Shown here: piece after piece, positions 1 to 7,947 of the stretch
How the letters are laid out: each line of letters starts with the position of its first letter
Position numbering within the stretch: position 1 is the first letter of the stretch
Assembly (NCBI RefSeq): GCF_000194605.1
Contig: NC_015321.1
Location: 4,092,001 to 4,156,000 of the forward strand
Origin: Fluviicola taffensis DSM 16823
GTDB lineage: Bacteria > Bacteroidota > Bacteroidia > Flavobacteriales_D > Crocinitomicaceae
DNA length: 64,000 nucleotides
Direction: 5' to 3'
Notes under the pieces: model-generated
Databases searched by the model: none
Seen by the model: the letters and a program-made list of their open reading frames with translations, nothing else
Told to the model about the DNA's origin: nothing
Translations under genes and position numbers: made by a program

Positions 1-624
1 CGTTGAGCACAATTCAAAAGACTGTTGAGTCTCAATGAAGTTGTTGACAATTTTAAAAACAATTCCATCATCTTTAGTAACTACAATACAAGGCGTTCCA
101 TTGCGAACACTTCCCCAATTTTGAATATACTCAGCAACAACGAAAGAACCTTCATCCACTGGAGGCATAGAATCGCCAACTATTGGGAAAGAGCGGTATT
201 TTCTATTTTTAGATAAAAATGGTAAACTAAACGTTGGTAGAACTTTCAAATAATCAGGATCGGCATAACCCGTTGTGTAGCCTGCTCTCGCCTGCTGAGG
301 AATTAATTCAATCATTTCATTATCATCCGCATCAACTAAAGAAGTTAAAACACGTAAATTATTCCCATTGATATCAGCATACAATCCAGAAGAAATCGTT
401 GTCCAATCGCTATCTGTAAACGTAGAAAAATCCTTGGTCAATAAAGCATCAATCGGTACTCCGTAATAACTGCTAAGTGCAATTAAGGTATCAATACCAG
501 GTTCTGCAATTTGATTCTCATAACCCGAATAACTACTTCGTGTTAATCCTAAATCAGCAGCCACTTCTTCCTGCGACTTTTTCTTGCTTTTTCGAACGAG
601 TTTTAGATTGTTCCCTAATTTCAT
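1..624 (-). CDS. XRE/S24 (LexA/CI-type) repressor, C-terminus cut by window edge
   Basis: The minus-strand frame from the ATG at 622-624 stays open for 208 codons to the window edge, so the C-terminus is missing. Residues 1-65 form a Cro/CI-type helix-turn-helix (motifs QEEVAADLGLTRSSYSGYEN and IDTLIALSSYYGVPIDALL). From about residue 125 there is an S24 peptidase-like domain with the nucleophile motif GDSMPP (Ser152) and a candidate general-base lysine in VFKIVN (Lys191). The 39-residue Ser-Lys spacing is close to that of LexA. Proteins of this architecture are DNA-binding repressors, some of which cleave themselves after DNA damage. A TAnnTTTG promoter element and a TGAC-N9-GTCA inverted repeat lie just upstream of the start and suggest autoregulation. 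The target genes are not in view. Confidence 0.85.
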   Translation of the reverse strand, partial: MKLGNNLKLVRKSKKKSQEEVAADLGLTRSSYSGYENQIAEPGIDTLIALSSYYGVPIDALLTKDFSTFTDSDWTTISSGLYADINGNNLRVLTSLVDADDNEMIELIPQQARAGYTTGYADPDYLKVLPTFSLPFLSKNRKYRSFPIVGDSMPPVDEGSFVVAEYIQNWGSVRNGTPCIVVTKDDGIVFKIVNNFIETQQSFELCST

Positions 625-626
625 AC

Positions 627-643
627 TGACCAATTTTTAGTCA
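627..643 (-). promoter_or_regulatory. Candidate autoregulatory operator of the S24 repressor
   Basis: The plus strand reads tgaccaatttttagtca, a TGAC-N9-GTCA inverted repeat. It lies between the -7 element (642-649) and the repressor start codon (624), where a bound repressor would block initiation. The symmetry is seen directly; the operator role is inferred from position. Confidence 0.35.
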
Positions 644-649
644 AATATA
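642..649 (-). promoter_or_regulatory. TAnnTTTG promoter element for the S24 repressor
   Basis: The minus strand reads TATATTTG 17 bases upstream of the ATG, matching the Bacteroidetes -7 consensus TAnnTTTG. No clear -33 TTG was assigned. Confidence 0.4.
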
Positions 650-717
650 TGATTATTTTTTAATCTTTAGGGATTTAAATGAAAATTTTACACTTTCAAA
701 GAGGAACAAAAGTCAAT

Positions 718-1653
718 TCATTCCTTCTTCTTTTGATGCATCTTTTGAAGAAATCGATGCACTTCAAACGTAATTGGCCTGCCGATTACCTCGGAATATA
801 CTTTTACAAATTTCGCTCCTAGGAAGATGATTTGAGAAGAATAATACATCCAAGCCAAGAAAATCAGTAAAGTTCCTGCAATTCCCATTTGACTTCCAAA
901 AAAGTACTTCGTCAAGTAAAATTTCAACCCAATTTGTCCAACATATAGCAGACAAGAAGTTAGTAATCCCCCCGATAAAGCCAATTTCCAAAGCACTTTT
1001 CCGTCATGAAGATATTTATAAACGATTGAAAATAAGATTGTATTAATTCCAATTGCAACCAAATGCTCAATCAAATTCATAATCCACTTTTGCTGTAAAT
1101 GCAATGATTCATACAACTCGCCACTAATCGACATGAAAATAGTTTCCCCTGTATAAAGGAGTACAATCGATATTCCAAATACAGCCAACATAAAAACAGA
1201 TCCCAATTTGATGAGAATGGTATACAAAATCTGAGTTTTTCGATCGTCAATTTTAACATGAATATCATAGAACTCATTGATACTCATTCGGAGGGAAGAA
1301 ATCAAAGCAGAGCTTGAAAACATCAACGCAATGATTCCGACAATATTGAGGATTACGCTGCTTTTTTCGAAATGAACTTCCGATAAAAAGTCGAGAATTC
1401 CAGAACTGTCTTTCATTCCAACTTGTTCTTCCAGCAACGTTTTTATGAGCTTCAGAATAGCTTCTTGTCCCATGATTGAGCCAAAACTAATTACCGCCAA
1501 ATAAATGATTGGAATAATCGCGAAAACTGCATAATAAGCCAATGCAGCCCCATGAAAAAAGGATTTCTCCCCAAAAAACTCTACAAAAGTTGTTTTAAAA
1601 AGTTGCAGAACTTCCTTCCAACTAAGCTTTGGTACTTTTCTTTTTGAGTCCAA
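718..1653 (-). CDS. YihY/BrkB-family inner membrane protein (TTG start)
   Basis: A 311-residue protein with about six hydrophobic segments and the BrkB/YihY hallmark FFGEKSFFHGAALAYYAVF near the N-terminus. The family is integral to the inner membrane; its function is poorly defined (it was once misassigned as RNase BN). The start consistent with the family is a TTG at 1651-1653 inside the end of the upstream ABC ATPase gene, giving a 32-base overlap; the first in-frame ATG would cut into the conserved N-terminal helix. It is the third gene of a minus-strand trio with the genes at 1622-2560 and 2560-2976 and is probably translationally coupled. The C-terminus is basic (KMHQKKKE). Family assignment is secure; substrate is unknown. 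Confidence 0.85.
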   Translation of the reverse strand: MDSKRKVPKLSWKEVLQLFKTTFVEFFGEKSFFHGAALAYYAVFAIIPIIYLAVISFGSIMGQEAILKLIKTLLEEQVGMKDSSGILDFLSEVHFEKSSVILNIVGIIALMFSSSALISSLRMSINEFYDIHVKIDDRKTQILYTILIKLGSVFMLAVFGISIVLLYTGETIFMSISGELYESLHLQQKWIMNLIEHLVAIGINTILFSIVYKYLHDGKVLWKLALSGGLLTSCLLYVGQIGLKFYLTKYFFGSQMGIAGTLLIFLAWMYYSSQIIFLGAKFVKVYSEVIGRPITFEVHRFLQKMHQKKKE

Positions 1654-2560
1654 TTCGTTTTATTTTTTTGAGTGACTTATTTGCATATAAAACCAATGTT
1701 TCTCCATTGTTTGTGCGGAAAAATGATTTCCAATATGCTCCAAAAAAAACAGCATCCATAAATTCAACTTCGATTCCACCCTTTTCTACTGCTTTATATT
1801 CGCAAGGTCGAAATAAAATTTTAGTTTTTCCTTCCTTCACTTCATTTAATTCACCGAAATATGCTCCTTCATTGAAACTTGTTGGATTAAAATAAAATTC
1901 GTGAGGTGAATCTACACGTGTTAATTTTCCTTTATCTAGAAAACCAATCTTCGAACACCACTGCATTACCTCTGCCCCTTCATGAGAAACTAAAATACAA
2001 AGTGTATTACGGATTTCGATGAGTTGTTTGATGTAGGCGCCAATTTTCAAGCGTAAATGAGCATCAAGATGAGAAAACGGTTCGTCTAAAAGTAATACTT
2101 CAGATTCCATAGCCAATGCTCTAGCAATTGCCAATCGTTGTTGTTCGCCACCAGATATAAAACGAGCTTGCTGATCTTCAATATGAGTCAATTCAACCAA
2201 ATCGAGTAATTCATAGCAAAATTGAAGTCGCGCTTTTTCTGGCAAATGCAGTATTTTCAGGAGTACATTCTCTTTCACTGTATGGAATAAATCCAAACTG
2301 AAATTTTGATTCACCAGTTGAATTTCTTCGTGACCAGGAACCAATTTCTGACTGGGACCTTTCACCTGTGTTCCATTCCATGAAACAGAACCTTTCGTTG
2401 CATCTAACAAACCTGCAACTATTTTTAAAAAAGTAGATTTACCCCCTCCACTTGAACCAACAATTCCAAATACTTCACCAGGTTTTAACTCCAATGAAAT
2501 TCCTTTTAATACTTGGTGCTCTTTGCTGTAAGAAAAATAAAGCGTATCGAGTGAAAGCAT
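1622..2560 (-). CDS. ABC transporter ATP-binding protein
   Basis: A 312-residue ATPase. The Walker A motif is GSSGGGKST near residue 37, the Q-loop region is LVNQNFSLDLFHTV, the ABC signature is SGGEQQRLAIARAL, Walker B is VLLLDEP, and the switch histidine is in LVSHE. About 80 residues after the nucleotide-binding domain resemble the regulatory or TOBE-like tail of importer ATPases (ILFRPCEYKAV). Its ATG shares one base with the stop of the upstream gene (TAATG) and its end overlaps the BrkB-like gene, so the three are co-translated. No cognate permease of classical type is adjacent, so the transported substrate cannot be stated; the BrkB-like protein may be a functional partner, but that is only inference. 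Confidence 0.85.
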   Translation of the reverse strand: MLSLDTLYFSYSKEHQVLKGISLELKPGEVFGIVGSSGGGKSTFLKIVAGLLDATKGSVSWNGTQVKGPSQKLVPGHEEIQLVNQNFSLDLFHTVKENVLLKILHLPEKARLQFCYELLDLVELTHIEDQQARFISGGEQQRLAIARALAMESEVLLLDEPFSHLDAHLRLKIGAYIKQLIEIRNTLCILVSHEGAEVMQWCSKIGFLDKGKLTRVDSPHEFYFNPTSFNEGAYFGELNEVKEGKTKILFRPCEYKAVEKGGIEVEFMDAVFFGAYWKSFFRTNNGETLVLYANKSLKKIKRIGLKKKSTKA

Positions 2561-2976
2561 TAACTTCTCAATTCCTTTGGAAAAGAACTTAAAACGATAT
2601 ACACTCCTGGAATTGGATTTTCAACTACTTCATTATCATTCAAGTAAACTTTCAACTTTTGATGATCGTGATCAATTGTGTATTCATCCAAACATTTCTC
2701 CGAGAAAACAATCCGTGTTTCATCTTCTCCATGAAATACAAATTGAATCACATCTTCAATTTCATATTGAAAAGGAACTCCTTCTTCAAATTCACCTGCA
2801 AGAATAAACGATTCTTCACGTACAATTTCCAAGACATCTGTTGAATCCGTTAAACGAAACTCATCTTCCCATTCGTAACGAACATTTTCTAGAGAATCTT
2901 TTCCTTCATGCTTCTCTTGAGCATATTCTTCCGAAAAAGAGTTGTTTTTTAAAAACACTTGAATTGAATAAGACAT
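2560..2976 (-). CDS. Small acidic protein of unknown function
   Basis: A 138-residue, strongly acidic, soluble protein with no signal peptide or membrane segment. It appears rich in beta strands (EEGVPFQYEIEDVIQFVF, QKLKVYLNDNEVVEN). I do not recognise a family. It is the first gene of the operon with the ABC ATPase (TAATG overlap) and the BrkB-like protein. A TAnnTTTG element lies 23 bases upstream of the ATG. Because it is co-translated with the ATPase it could be a small accessory protein of that system, but nothing in the sequence proves this. Confidence 0.7.
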   Translation of the reverse strand: MSYSIQVFLKNNSFSEEYAQEKHEGKDSLENVRYEWEDEFRLTDSTDVLEIVREESFILAGEFEEGVPFQYEIEDVIQFVFHGEDETRIVFSEKCLDEYTIDHDHQKLKVYLNDNEVVENPIPGVYIVLSSFPKELRS

Positions 2977-2999
2977 TTTTCTTTTTATAAGATAGATTA

Positions 3000-3007
3000 C
3001 AAAGATA
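3000..3007 (-). promoter_or_regulatory. TAnnTTTG promoter element for the ABC/BrkB operon
   Basis: The minus strand reads TATCTTTG, an exact match to the Bacteroidetes -7 element, 23 bases before the ATG of the first operon gene. Confidence 0.4.
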
Positions 3008-3088
3008 ATTTAAATTGAATTCTAAATGTCGAATTATATACAGATCCGAATTCCGAACAGTGAGCTTATCAAACACAAACAAACTTTT

Positions 3089-3122
3089 CAATTCGGAATT
3101 CGGAATTCATCATTCGTAATTA
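3089..3122. repeat. Intergenic AT-rich repeat (ATTCGGAATTC / ATTCGTAATTA family)
   Basis: Iterations of attcggaatt, ending in cattcgtaattaa. The same words recur at 9251-9285, 33074-33122 (reversed) and 47665-47700. A partial inverse piece (ccgaattccgaac) lies nearby at about 3047. It looks like a small interspersed repeat confined to intergenic DNA. Confidence 0.5.
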
Positions 3123-3183
3123 ACCAAATCACCTCCGTACTAACGTTTGTCGTGATCTAGTCTTCAAAAGCTGCGCTTTTTCT

Positions 3184-3191
3184 TATCTTTG
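3184..3191 (+). promoter_or_regulatory. TAnnTTTG promoter element for the rRNA methyltransferase gene
   Basis: TATCTTTG lies 16 bases upstream of the ATG at 3208, giving a short predicted leader. Confidence 0.4.
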
Positions 3192-3207
3192 CACAAAATT
3201 TCATCTT

Positions 3208-4377
3208 ATGTACGCCAGCGTTCAATTACTTCCACACAAAACCCAATCTATGGAAAGAAAACATCCGTGGATTTTTTCGGGTGCTTTGAAAGAAATGCCC
3301 AAAACAGTTGAGGACGGAGAAGTTGTGGTTGTATTTGACTCACGCAACAATGAAATTGCGAAGGGTCATTTTCAACATGGATCTATTGCTGTAAGAATCC
3401 TAACCTTTAAAAACGAATTAATCGATCAGGATTTTTTCAATATGCGTATTTCAAATGCTGTTGAGTTGCGAAAAAAGCTACACTTATTCCGAGAAGATAA
3501 TTCGATTTGCAGATTGGTTCACGGTGAAGGAGATGAAATGCCAGGGTTGGTTATCGATTATTACGGTGGCGTAGCAGTTATTCAATGCCACAGTTTGGGT
3601 ATGTATTTGCAAATTGATTTAATCAAAAACGCATTAATTCATGCTTTAGGAGATGATTTAATTGCTGTTTACAATAAATCGAAGGAAACACTTCCAGGAA
3701 GAATTCCAGTTGAAGACGGGTATTTATTTGGAGCGTGTGACACGCCCCACATCGCCTTAGAAAATGGTGTGAAATATCAACTTGATTGGATTACCGGGCA
3801 AAAAACTGGTTTCTTTATTGATCAACGTGAAAACAGAGCCTTATTGGCTAAATATGCGGAAGGAGCGAAAATTTTAAATACGTTTTGTTATTCTGGCGGA
3901 TTCAGTTTAGCAGCTTTGAAAGAAGGTGCGCGAGAAGTTCATTCCTTGGATAGCTCCAAAAAAGCAATCGAACTAACGGATGCAAATATTGAATTGAACA
4001 ACTTCAAAAATCACCAATCCATTGTAGCTGATGCGATGAATTTCATTCGTGAAACAGGTGAAGAATACGATATCGTGATTTTAGATCCGCCTGCTTTTGC
4101 AAAACACCGCGACAAAAGACATCAAGCTGTTCAAGGATACAAGCGTTTGAATGCGATGGCTATCCAGCACATTCGTCCAGGCGGTTTGTTGATGACTTAC
4201 AGTTGTTCGCAAGTTGTCGATAAACAATTATTTACCAATACAATTATTGCTGCAGCTATTGAGTCTGGAAGAACTGTAAAGATTCTAGAACAATTGCACC
4301 AACCAGCAGATCATCCTATTAACGCGTTTCATCCGGAAGGAGAATACTTAAAAGGATTGCTTTTACAGATTATTTAA
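3208..4377 (+). CDS. Class I SAM-dependent rRNA (cytosine-C5) methyltransferase, RlmI family
   Basis: A 389-residue protein with the RlmI-family layout: an N-terminal PUA RNA-binding domain (about 1-75, starting near KTQSMERKHPWIFSGAL), a central EEHEE-like region, and a Rossmann methyltransferase domain. The SAM-binding motif is LNTFCYSGGFSLAAL, followed by the acidic strand end HSLDSS and the catalytic LDPPAFAK loop. E. coli RlmI makes m5C1962 in 23S rRNA; the same reaction is likely here, but the exact position is inference. The next gene starts at its last stop base (TAATG), so the two genes may be coupled although their functions are unrelated. Length is normal for the family. Confidence 0.88.
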   Translation: MYASVQLLPHKTQSMERKHPWIFSGALKEMPKTVEDGEVVVVFDSRNNEIAKGHFQHGSIAVRILTFKNELIDQDFFNMRISNAVELRKKLHLFREDNSICRLVHGEGDEMPGLVIDYYGGVAVIQCHSLGMYLQIDLIKNALIHALGDDLIAVYNKSKETLPGRIPVEDGYLFGACDTPHIALENGVKYQLDWITGQKTGFFIDQRENRALLAKYAEGAKILNTFCYSGGFSLAALKEGAREVHSLDSSKKAIELTDANIELNNFKNHQSIVADAMNFIRETGEEYDIVILDPPAFAKHRDKRHQAVQGYKRLNAMAIQHIRPGGLLMTYSCSQVVDKQLFTNTIIAAAIESGRTVKILEQLHQPADHPINAFHPEGEYLKGLLLQII

Positions 4378-5723
4378 TGTTAGACATACGTTACAGCAGC
4401 ATTCTAAAAATGGCATTGCCTATGATGCTGAGCGGATTCATTCAGTCTGTTATTTCCATTACTGATGCCGCTTTTTTAAGTCGATACAGCACACTTGCTT
4501 ACGATGCTTCAGGAAGCGCGGGACTTTGGTACATCACACTTTACATGGTTTTCATGGGGCTTGGTGATGGTGCTCAAATTGCAATGGCTCAAAAAGTAGG
4601 AGAAAAAAACTCGAAAGGATTCGTTGCCGTTTTTCAATCTAACTTTATCATTTTAGTAATTGCTGCCGCATTATTGACGCTACTCGTTCAGCTATGTATG
4701 CCAACACTCATGGGATACATGGTTACCAATCACGAATTGGCTCATGCAGAACAATCTTTTCTTGAAATACGCAGCTATTCATTCTGGGCAGCCACCATTA
4801 CAATTAGTATTCAAGCATCCTACTTAGCCGTAGGAAAAACATCTTTAGTTCTTGTCGCTTCTTTAATTGCCGCAATCTCAAACATTATTTTGGATTATTT
4901 CTTGATTTTTGGCATTGGTCCATTTCCAAGATTGGGATTAGAAGGCGCTGCAATTGCATCGACAACAGCCGAGTTTTTAGCGATGTTATTTCTGTTATCT
5001 ACTTTGATTGGAGGAAGATTAAAGAACGAATATCCTATTTGGAAAGAGCGTTTAATTAGTAAGTTTCAATTGAAAGAAAATTTAAAAATTGGAGTCCCTC
5101 TCCTATTCCAAGGAATGGTGGCCCTTTCTATCTGGACAATCTTTTTCATTTGGATTGAACAAATGGGTGGAGACAATTTAACTGTTTCACTGAATATTAG
5201 ATATGTCTATTTTCTAGCTTTCATACCCATTTGGGGATTTGCAGCAGCTACAAAAACATACATAGCTCAATATTTTGGCGCAAATCAATTGGATAAACTG
5301 CAACTAATTCAAGGTCGTATTCAATTACTAACCATTGGTTTCCTTCTCTTAACTTTTCACGGAGCAATTCTTTATCCAGAAGCATTGATTCGCTTAGTAT
5401 CTGAAAAACCTGAGCACATAGAAGAAAGTGCACAAATTCTTCGAATTGTTAGTGGTTCCATTTTAATCTATGGATTCGGAAGCGTTTATTTTCAAACTAT
5501 CAGTGGGATTGGACGAACACGCATCACTTTTTTAGTAGAATGTTTATCTACTGCTTTGTACATACTTTCAGCTTACCTTTTCATTAAAGTATGGAAATGG
5601 CAGTTACAATGGGTTTGGTTAGTCGAATATGTTTATTTCATCACCATGGGATTGAGCTCATTGATTTATTTGAAATTATCTAATTGGACAAAAGAAGAAA
5701 AAGCACAGCTTTTGAAAAAATAA
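4377..5723 (+). CDS. MATE family multidrug/cation antiporter
   Basis: A 448-residue membrane protein with about 12 hydrophobic segments in two pseudo-repeats, beginning ILKMALPMMLSGFIQSVISITDAAFLSRY, which is the typical first helix of the MatE fold. The second half repeats the pattern (LKIGVPLLFQGMVALSIWTIFF). These are Na+ or H+ coupled exporters of organic cations and drugs. The start codon overlaps the stop of the methyltransferase gene by one base. There is no adjacent regulator, and the substrate is not predictable. Confidence 0.9.
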   Translation: MLDIRYSSILKMALPMMLSGFIQSVISITDAAFLSRYSTLAYDASGSAGLWYITLYMVFMGLGDGAQIAMAQKVGEKNSKGFVAVFQSNFIILVIAAALLTLLVQLCMPTLMGYMVTNHELAHAEQSFLEIRSYSFWAATITISIQASYLAVGKTSLVLVASLIAAISNIILDYFLIFGIGPFPRLGLEGAAIASTTAEFLAMLFLLSTLIGGRLKNEYPIWKERLISKFQLKENLKIGVPLLFQGMVALSIWTIFFIWIEQMGGDNLTVSLNIRYVYFLAFIPIWGFAAATKTYIAQYFGANQLDKLQLIQGRIQLLTIGFLLLTFHGAILYPEALIRLVSEKPEHIEESAQILRIVSGSILIYGFGSVYFQTISGIGRTRITFLVECLSTALYILSAYLFIKVWKWQLQWVWLVEYVYFITMGLSSLIYLKLSNWTKEEKAQLLKK

Positions 5724-5726
5724 TCA

Positions 5727-5805
5727 AACGTTGCGCCTTCGCTGACCTTGCTCCACCGAAGCTATTACGCAAAGGTGAAGAGCTACTGCGTAAGCGTTAG
5801 TACAG
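5727..5805. repeat. Relatively GC-rich nested palindromic intergenic element
   Basis: Between the MATE gene and fmt lies a stretch of higher GC than its surroundings with nested inverted words: cttcg/cgaag, and ttacgca/tgcgtaa flanking a short spacer. There is also an imperfect direct repeat (agctattacgcaa and agctactgcgtaa). It could be a REP-like element or a structured leader of fmt. No poly-T tract follows, so it is not a standard terminator. Confidence 0.35.
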
Positions 5806-5822
5806 ATTAAAAAAGAGAAGAT

Positions 5823-6782
5823 ATGAGAAATAATTTACGTATTGTTTTTATGGGGACCCCCCATTTTTCAGTTGGAATTTTGGAAGCTATCCAACGTGCC
5901 GAACTGAATTTGGTAGGAATCGTGACAGTTGCAGATAAACCAGCAGGAAGAGGTCAACTCATGCACGAAAGTCCGGTAAAACAATTTGGAGTACAACATA
6001 ACATTCCTGTTCTCCAACCTTTAAAACTGAAGGACGCCGATTTTCAAAAAGAATTGAAAACACTGAATGCGGATGTCTTTGTAGTTGTAGCATTTAGAAT
6101 GCTTCCTGCTGAAGTTTGGAAAATGCCTGCAAAAGGAACATTCAATCTACACGCTTCACTCCTTCCTGATTATAGAGGAGCAGCGCCAATCAACTGGACA
6201 ATCATTAATGGCGATTCTGAAACAGGTTTGAGCACCTTCTTTATTGATGAAGAAATTGATACTGGGAATGTGATTCAGCAAATTCACATGCCTATCTCTG
6301 AAAACGAGTCTGCTGGTCAATTACACGATCGCATGATATTAGAAGGTGGGCGTTTAGTAGTAGAGAGCTTAAACAATATTGCTACTGACTCCGTGAAACC
6401 TATTCCTCAATCAGAATTTACGCATTCATTAAAAAGACCTGCTCCTAAATTATTCAAGGAGAATACAAAAATTGATTGGAAAGCAAATCCAGCAACCATT
6501 CATAATTTAGTAAGAGGATTGAATCCATATCCTGCAGCGTGGACCACTTGGAAAAATGCAAAAGGAGAATCAAAGAATATAAAAGTATTTAGCACATTAA
6601 TAAGCGAAGAACTTGGAGCAGGAACCCTTCAATTTACTTCCACTAAAACACAATTGTTAGTCGATACAACGGGCAAAAAGCTGGAAATTGTCGAATTTCA
6701 GGTCGAAGGGAAGAAAAAAATGACCGCAAAAGAGTGGTTGGTGGGGAACAATTCTGCTGATTGGACGATTGAATTCAACTAA
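5823..6782 (+). CDS. fmt: Methionyl-tRNA formyltransferase
   Basis: A 319-residue cytosolic enzyme that transfers a formyl group from 10-formyl-THF to initiator Met-tRNA. The N-terminal formyltransferase fold begins IVFMGTPHFSVGILEAI. The catalytic region holds the Asn/His of NLHASLLPDYRGAAPINW, and the essential Asp lies in the ETGLSTFFIDEEIDTG segment. The C-terminal OB-like domain follows from about residue 210 (IHNLVRGLNPYPAAWTTW). The length is the family norm. No def or rsmB gene is adjacent. It is monocistronic here, with HU next after a 180-base gap. Confidence 0.95.
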   Translation: MRNNLRIVFMGTPHFSVGILEAIQRAELNLVGIVTVADKPAGRGQLMHESPVKQFGVQHNIPVLQPLKLKDADFQKELKTLNADVFVVVAFRMLPAEVWKMPAKGTFNLHASLLPDYRGAAPINWTIINGDSETGLSTFFIDEEIDTGNVIQQIHMPISENESAGQLHDRMILEGGRLVVESLNNIATDSVKPIPQSEFTHSLKRPAPKLFKENTKIDWKANPATIHNLVRGLNPYPAAWTTWKNAKGESKNIKVFSTLISEELGAGTLQFTSTKTQLLVDTTGKKLEIVEFQVEGKKKMTAKEWLVGNNSADWTIEFN

Positions 6783-6891
6783 TTTTTATCGAAGAAATTT
6801 ACAAATTAGTCGGAAAAGCCCCTAAAAACGGGAGGTTTATCAACAATTACGTTTATTTATCAACAAAATCGGCGCTTTTTAGTGTTTGGCC

Positions 6892-6921
6892 TTGGTAGAG
6901 AAGCATATTCCTATATTTTTG
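6892..6921 (+). promoter_or_regulatory. Bacteroidetes-type promoter of the HU gene
   Basis: A TTG at 6892-6894 is followed after 19 bases by TATTTTTG at 6914-6921, matching the -33 TTG / -7 TAnnTTTG arrangement. A leader of about 35 bases precedes the ATG at 6963. The promoter lies inside a longer open frame that begins at 6882, which argues for the downstream start. Confidence 0.6.
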
Positions 6922-6962
6922 TTGTGTTAATTATTAGAAATCATTCAAAAAAAAACCAAACT

Positions 6963-7235
6963 ATGAACAAAGCAGAATTAATTGATGCGATTGCTTCTGA
7001 AGCAGGATTATCTAAAGCTGATGCGAAAAAAGCATTGGATGCATTTGTAGGTGCTACAGCTGGAGCATTGAAAAAAGGAGACCGTATTTCTTTAGTAGGA
7101 TTCGGTTCTTTCTCAGTATCTAAGCGTGAAGCTAGAACTGGTCGTAACCCGCAAACTGGAAAAGAAATCGCAATCGCAGCTAAAAACGTGGTACGTTTCA
7201 AAGCTGGGGCTGAGTTATCTGGAGCAGTTAACTAA
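6963..7235 (+). CDS. HU family DNA-binding protein
   Basis: A 90-residue histone-like protein starting MNKAELIDAIASEAGLSKAD. The beta-arm region GRNPQTGKEIAIAAKNVVRFK matches the bacterial HU/IHF family (GRNPxTG.. and ..F+AG..L). It acts as a dimer that bends and compacts the nucleoid. The frame is open 81 bases further upstream, but that part overlaps the promoter and does not resemble HU, so the ATG at 6963 is chosen. A strong intrinsic terminator follows. High expression is likely. Confidence 0.95.
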   Translation: MNKAELIDAIASEAGLSKADAKKALDAFVGATAGALKKGDRISLVGFGSFSVSKREARTGRNPQTGKEIAIAAKNVVRFKAGAELSGAVN

Positions 7236-7255
7236 GAACGATATTCTTAAAAAAG

Positions 7256-7293
7256 AAAAATCCTTTCCGTTAGTTCGGAAAGGATTTTTTTTT
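7256..7293 (+). terminator. Intrinsic terminator of the HU gene
   Basis: A perfect 9-bp stem (tcctttccg / cggaaagga at 7261-7269 and 7276-7284) with a 6-base loop, followed by nine T. Confidence 0.9.
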
Positions 7294-7317
7294 GAATTGG
7301 CCATTTTTTTTATATAA

Positions 7318-7947
7318 CTTGTTAAATCAATCATTCTTATTAGATTCACAACACTTAAAACCAAATTATTCACTTATTATGAACCTCTAACTATTTCAGA
7401 TACTTTTAAAATAGAACCGAAAGCCGAAATCGTTTCTTTTAATCCATTTGGTAGTATTACATTAAAAGGGTATTATTATCATTTTATTGGTATATATGAC
7501 CCGCAAATTGGAGTCGGCGGGAGTATAACATCAGAAAATTTTTGGTATCCGATTAATCCATCCATTCAATCACCTAGAATGGCTTTTAGTGTCTATTTAA
7601 AAGATTCGTTGGCTCCTTTTTATACTTTTTCTTGTGATTCATTAAATGCATTGGTCGATACTTTACTTAACTTACAATCTCATTATGTAAATCCAAACAA
7701 TGTGTTTTTGTATCCAAATCCAAGTAATGGGATCCTGAAAATAGGAAGTTCCCTAAAAGAGTTTAATTTGAAATCAATTGAGTTAATTGGAGTGAATGGA
7801 ATGGCGGTAGGGCAAAAAAACAGTTCAGAAGATATAAAAACTTCGCTTTATGAATTTGATTTTTCTAGCTTAGCAAGCGGTCTTTATACTGTTATCCTTA
7901 TAAGTAAGGACAATCAACGTTACATTAAAAAATGGTCCAAATTATGA
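7318..7947 (+). pseudogene. 5'-truncated T9SS-sorted secreted protein
   Basis: The frame is open from 7318, just after a stop at 7315-7317, to 7947 (about 209 codons), but has no ATG until 7579. The translated upstream part (motifs EPKAEIVSFNPFGSITLKGY, DPQIGVGGSITSENFWYP) reads as a normal protein. The C-terminus is a T9SS type A sorting domain (VFLYPNPSNGILKIGSS ... LASGLYTVILISKDNQRYIKKW). No signal peptide can be built from the available 5' sequence, so the protein could not be exported; the 5' part seems lost, possibly by deletion next to the HU terminator. Using the ATG at 7579 would give a 122-residue protein without export signal. The next gene starts in an ATGA overlap with its stop, so the pair was once an operon. 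Confidence 0.7.

Noticed and set aside
25-216. A 63-codon plus-strand reading frame starting at 25
   Set aside because: It is antisense to the S24/XRE regulator, whose minus-strand frame is open over the whole region and has clear domain motifs.
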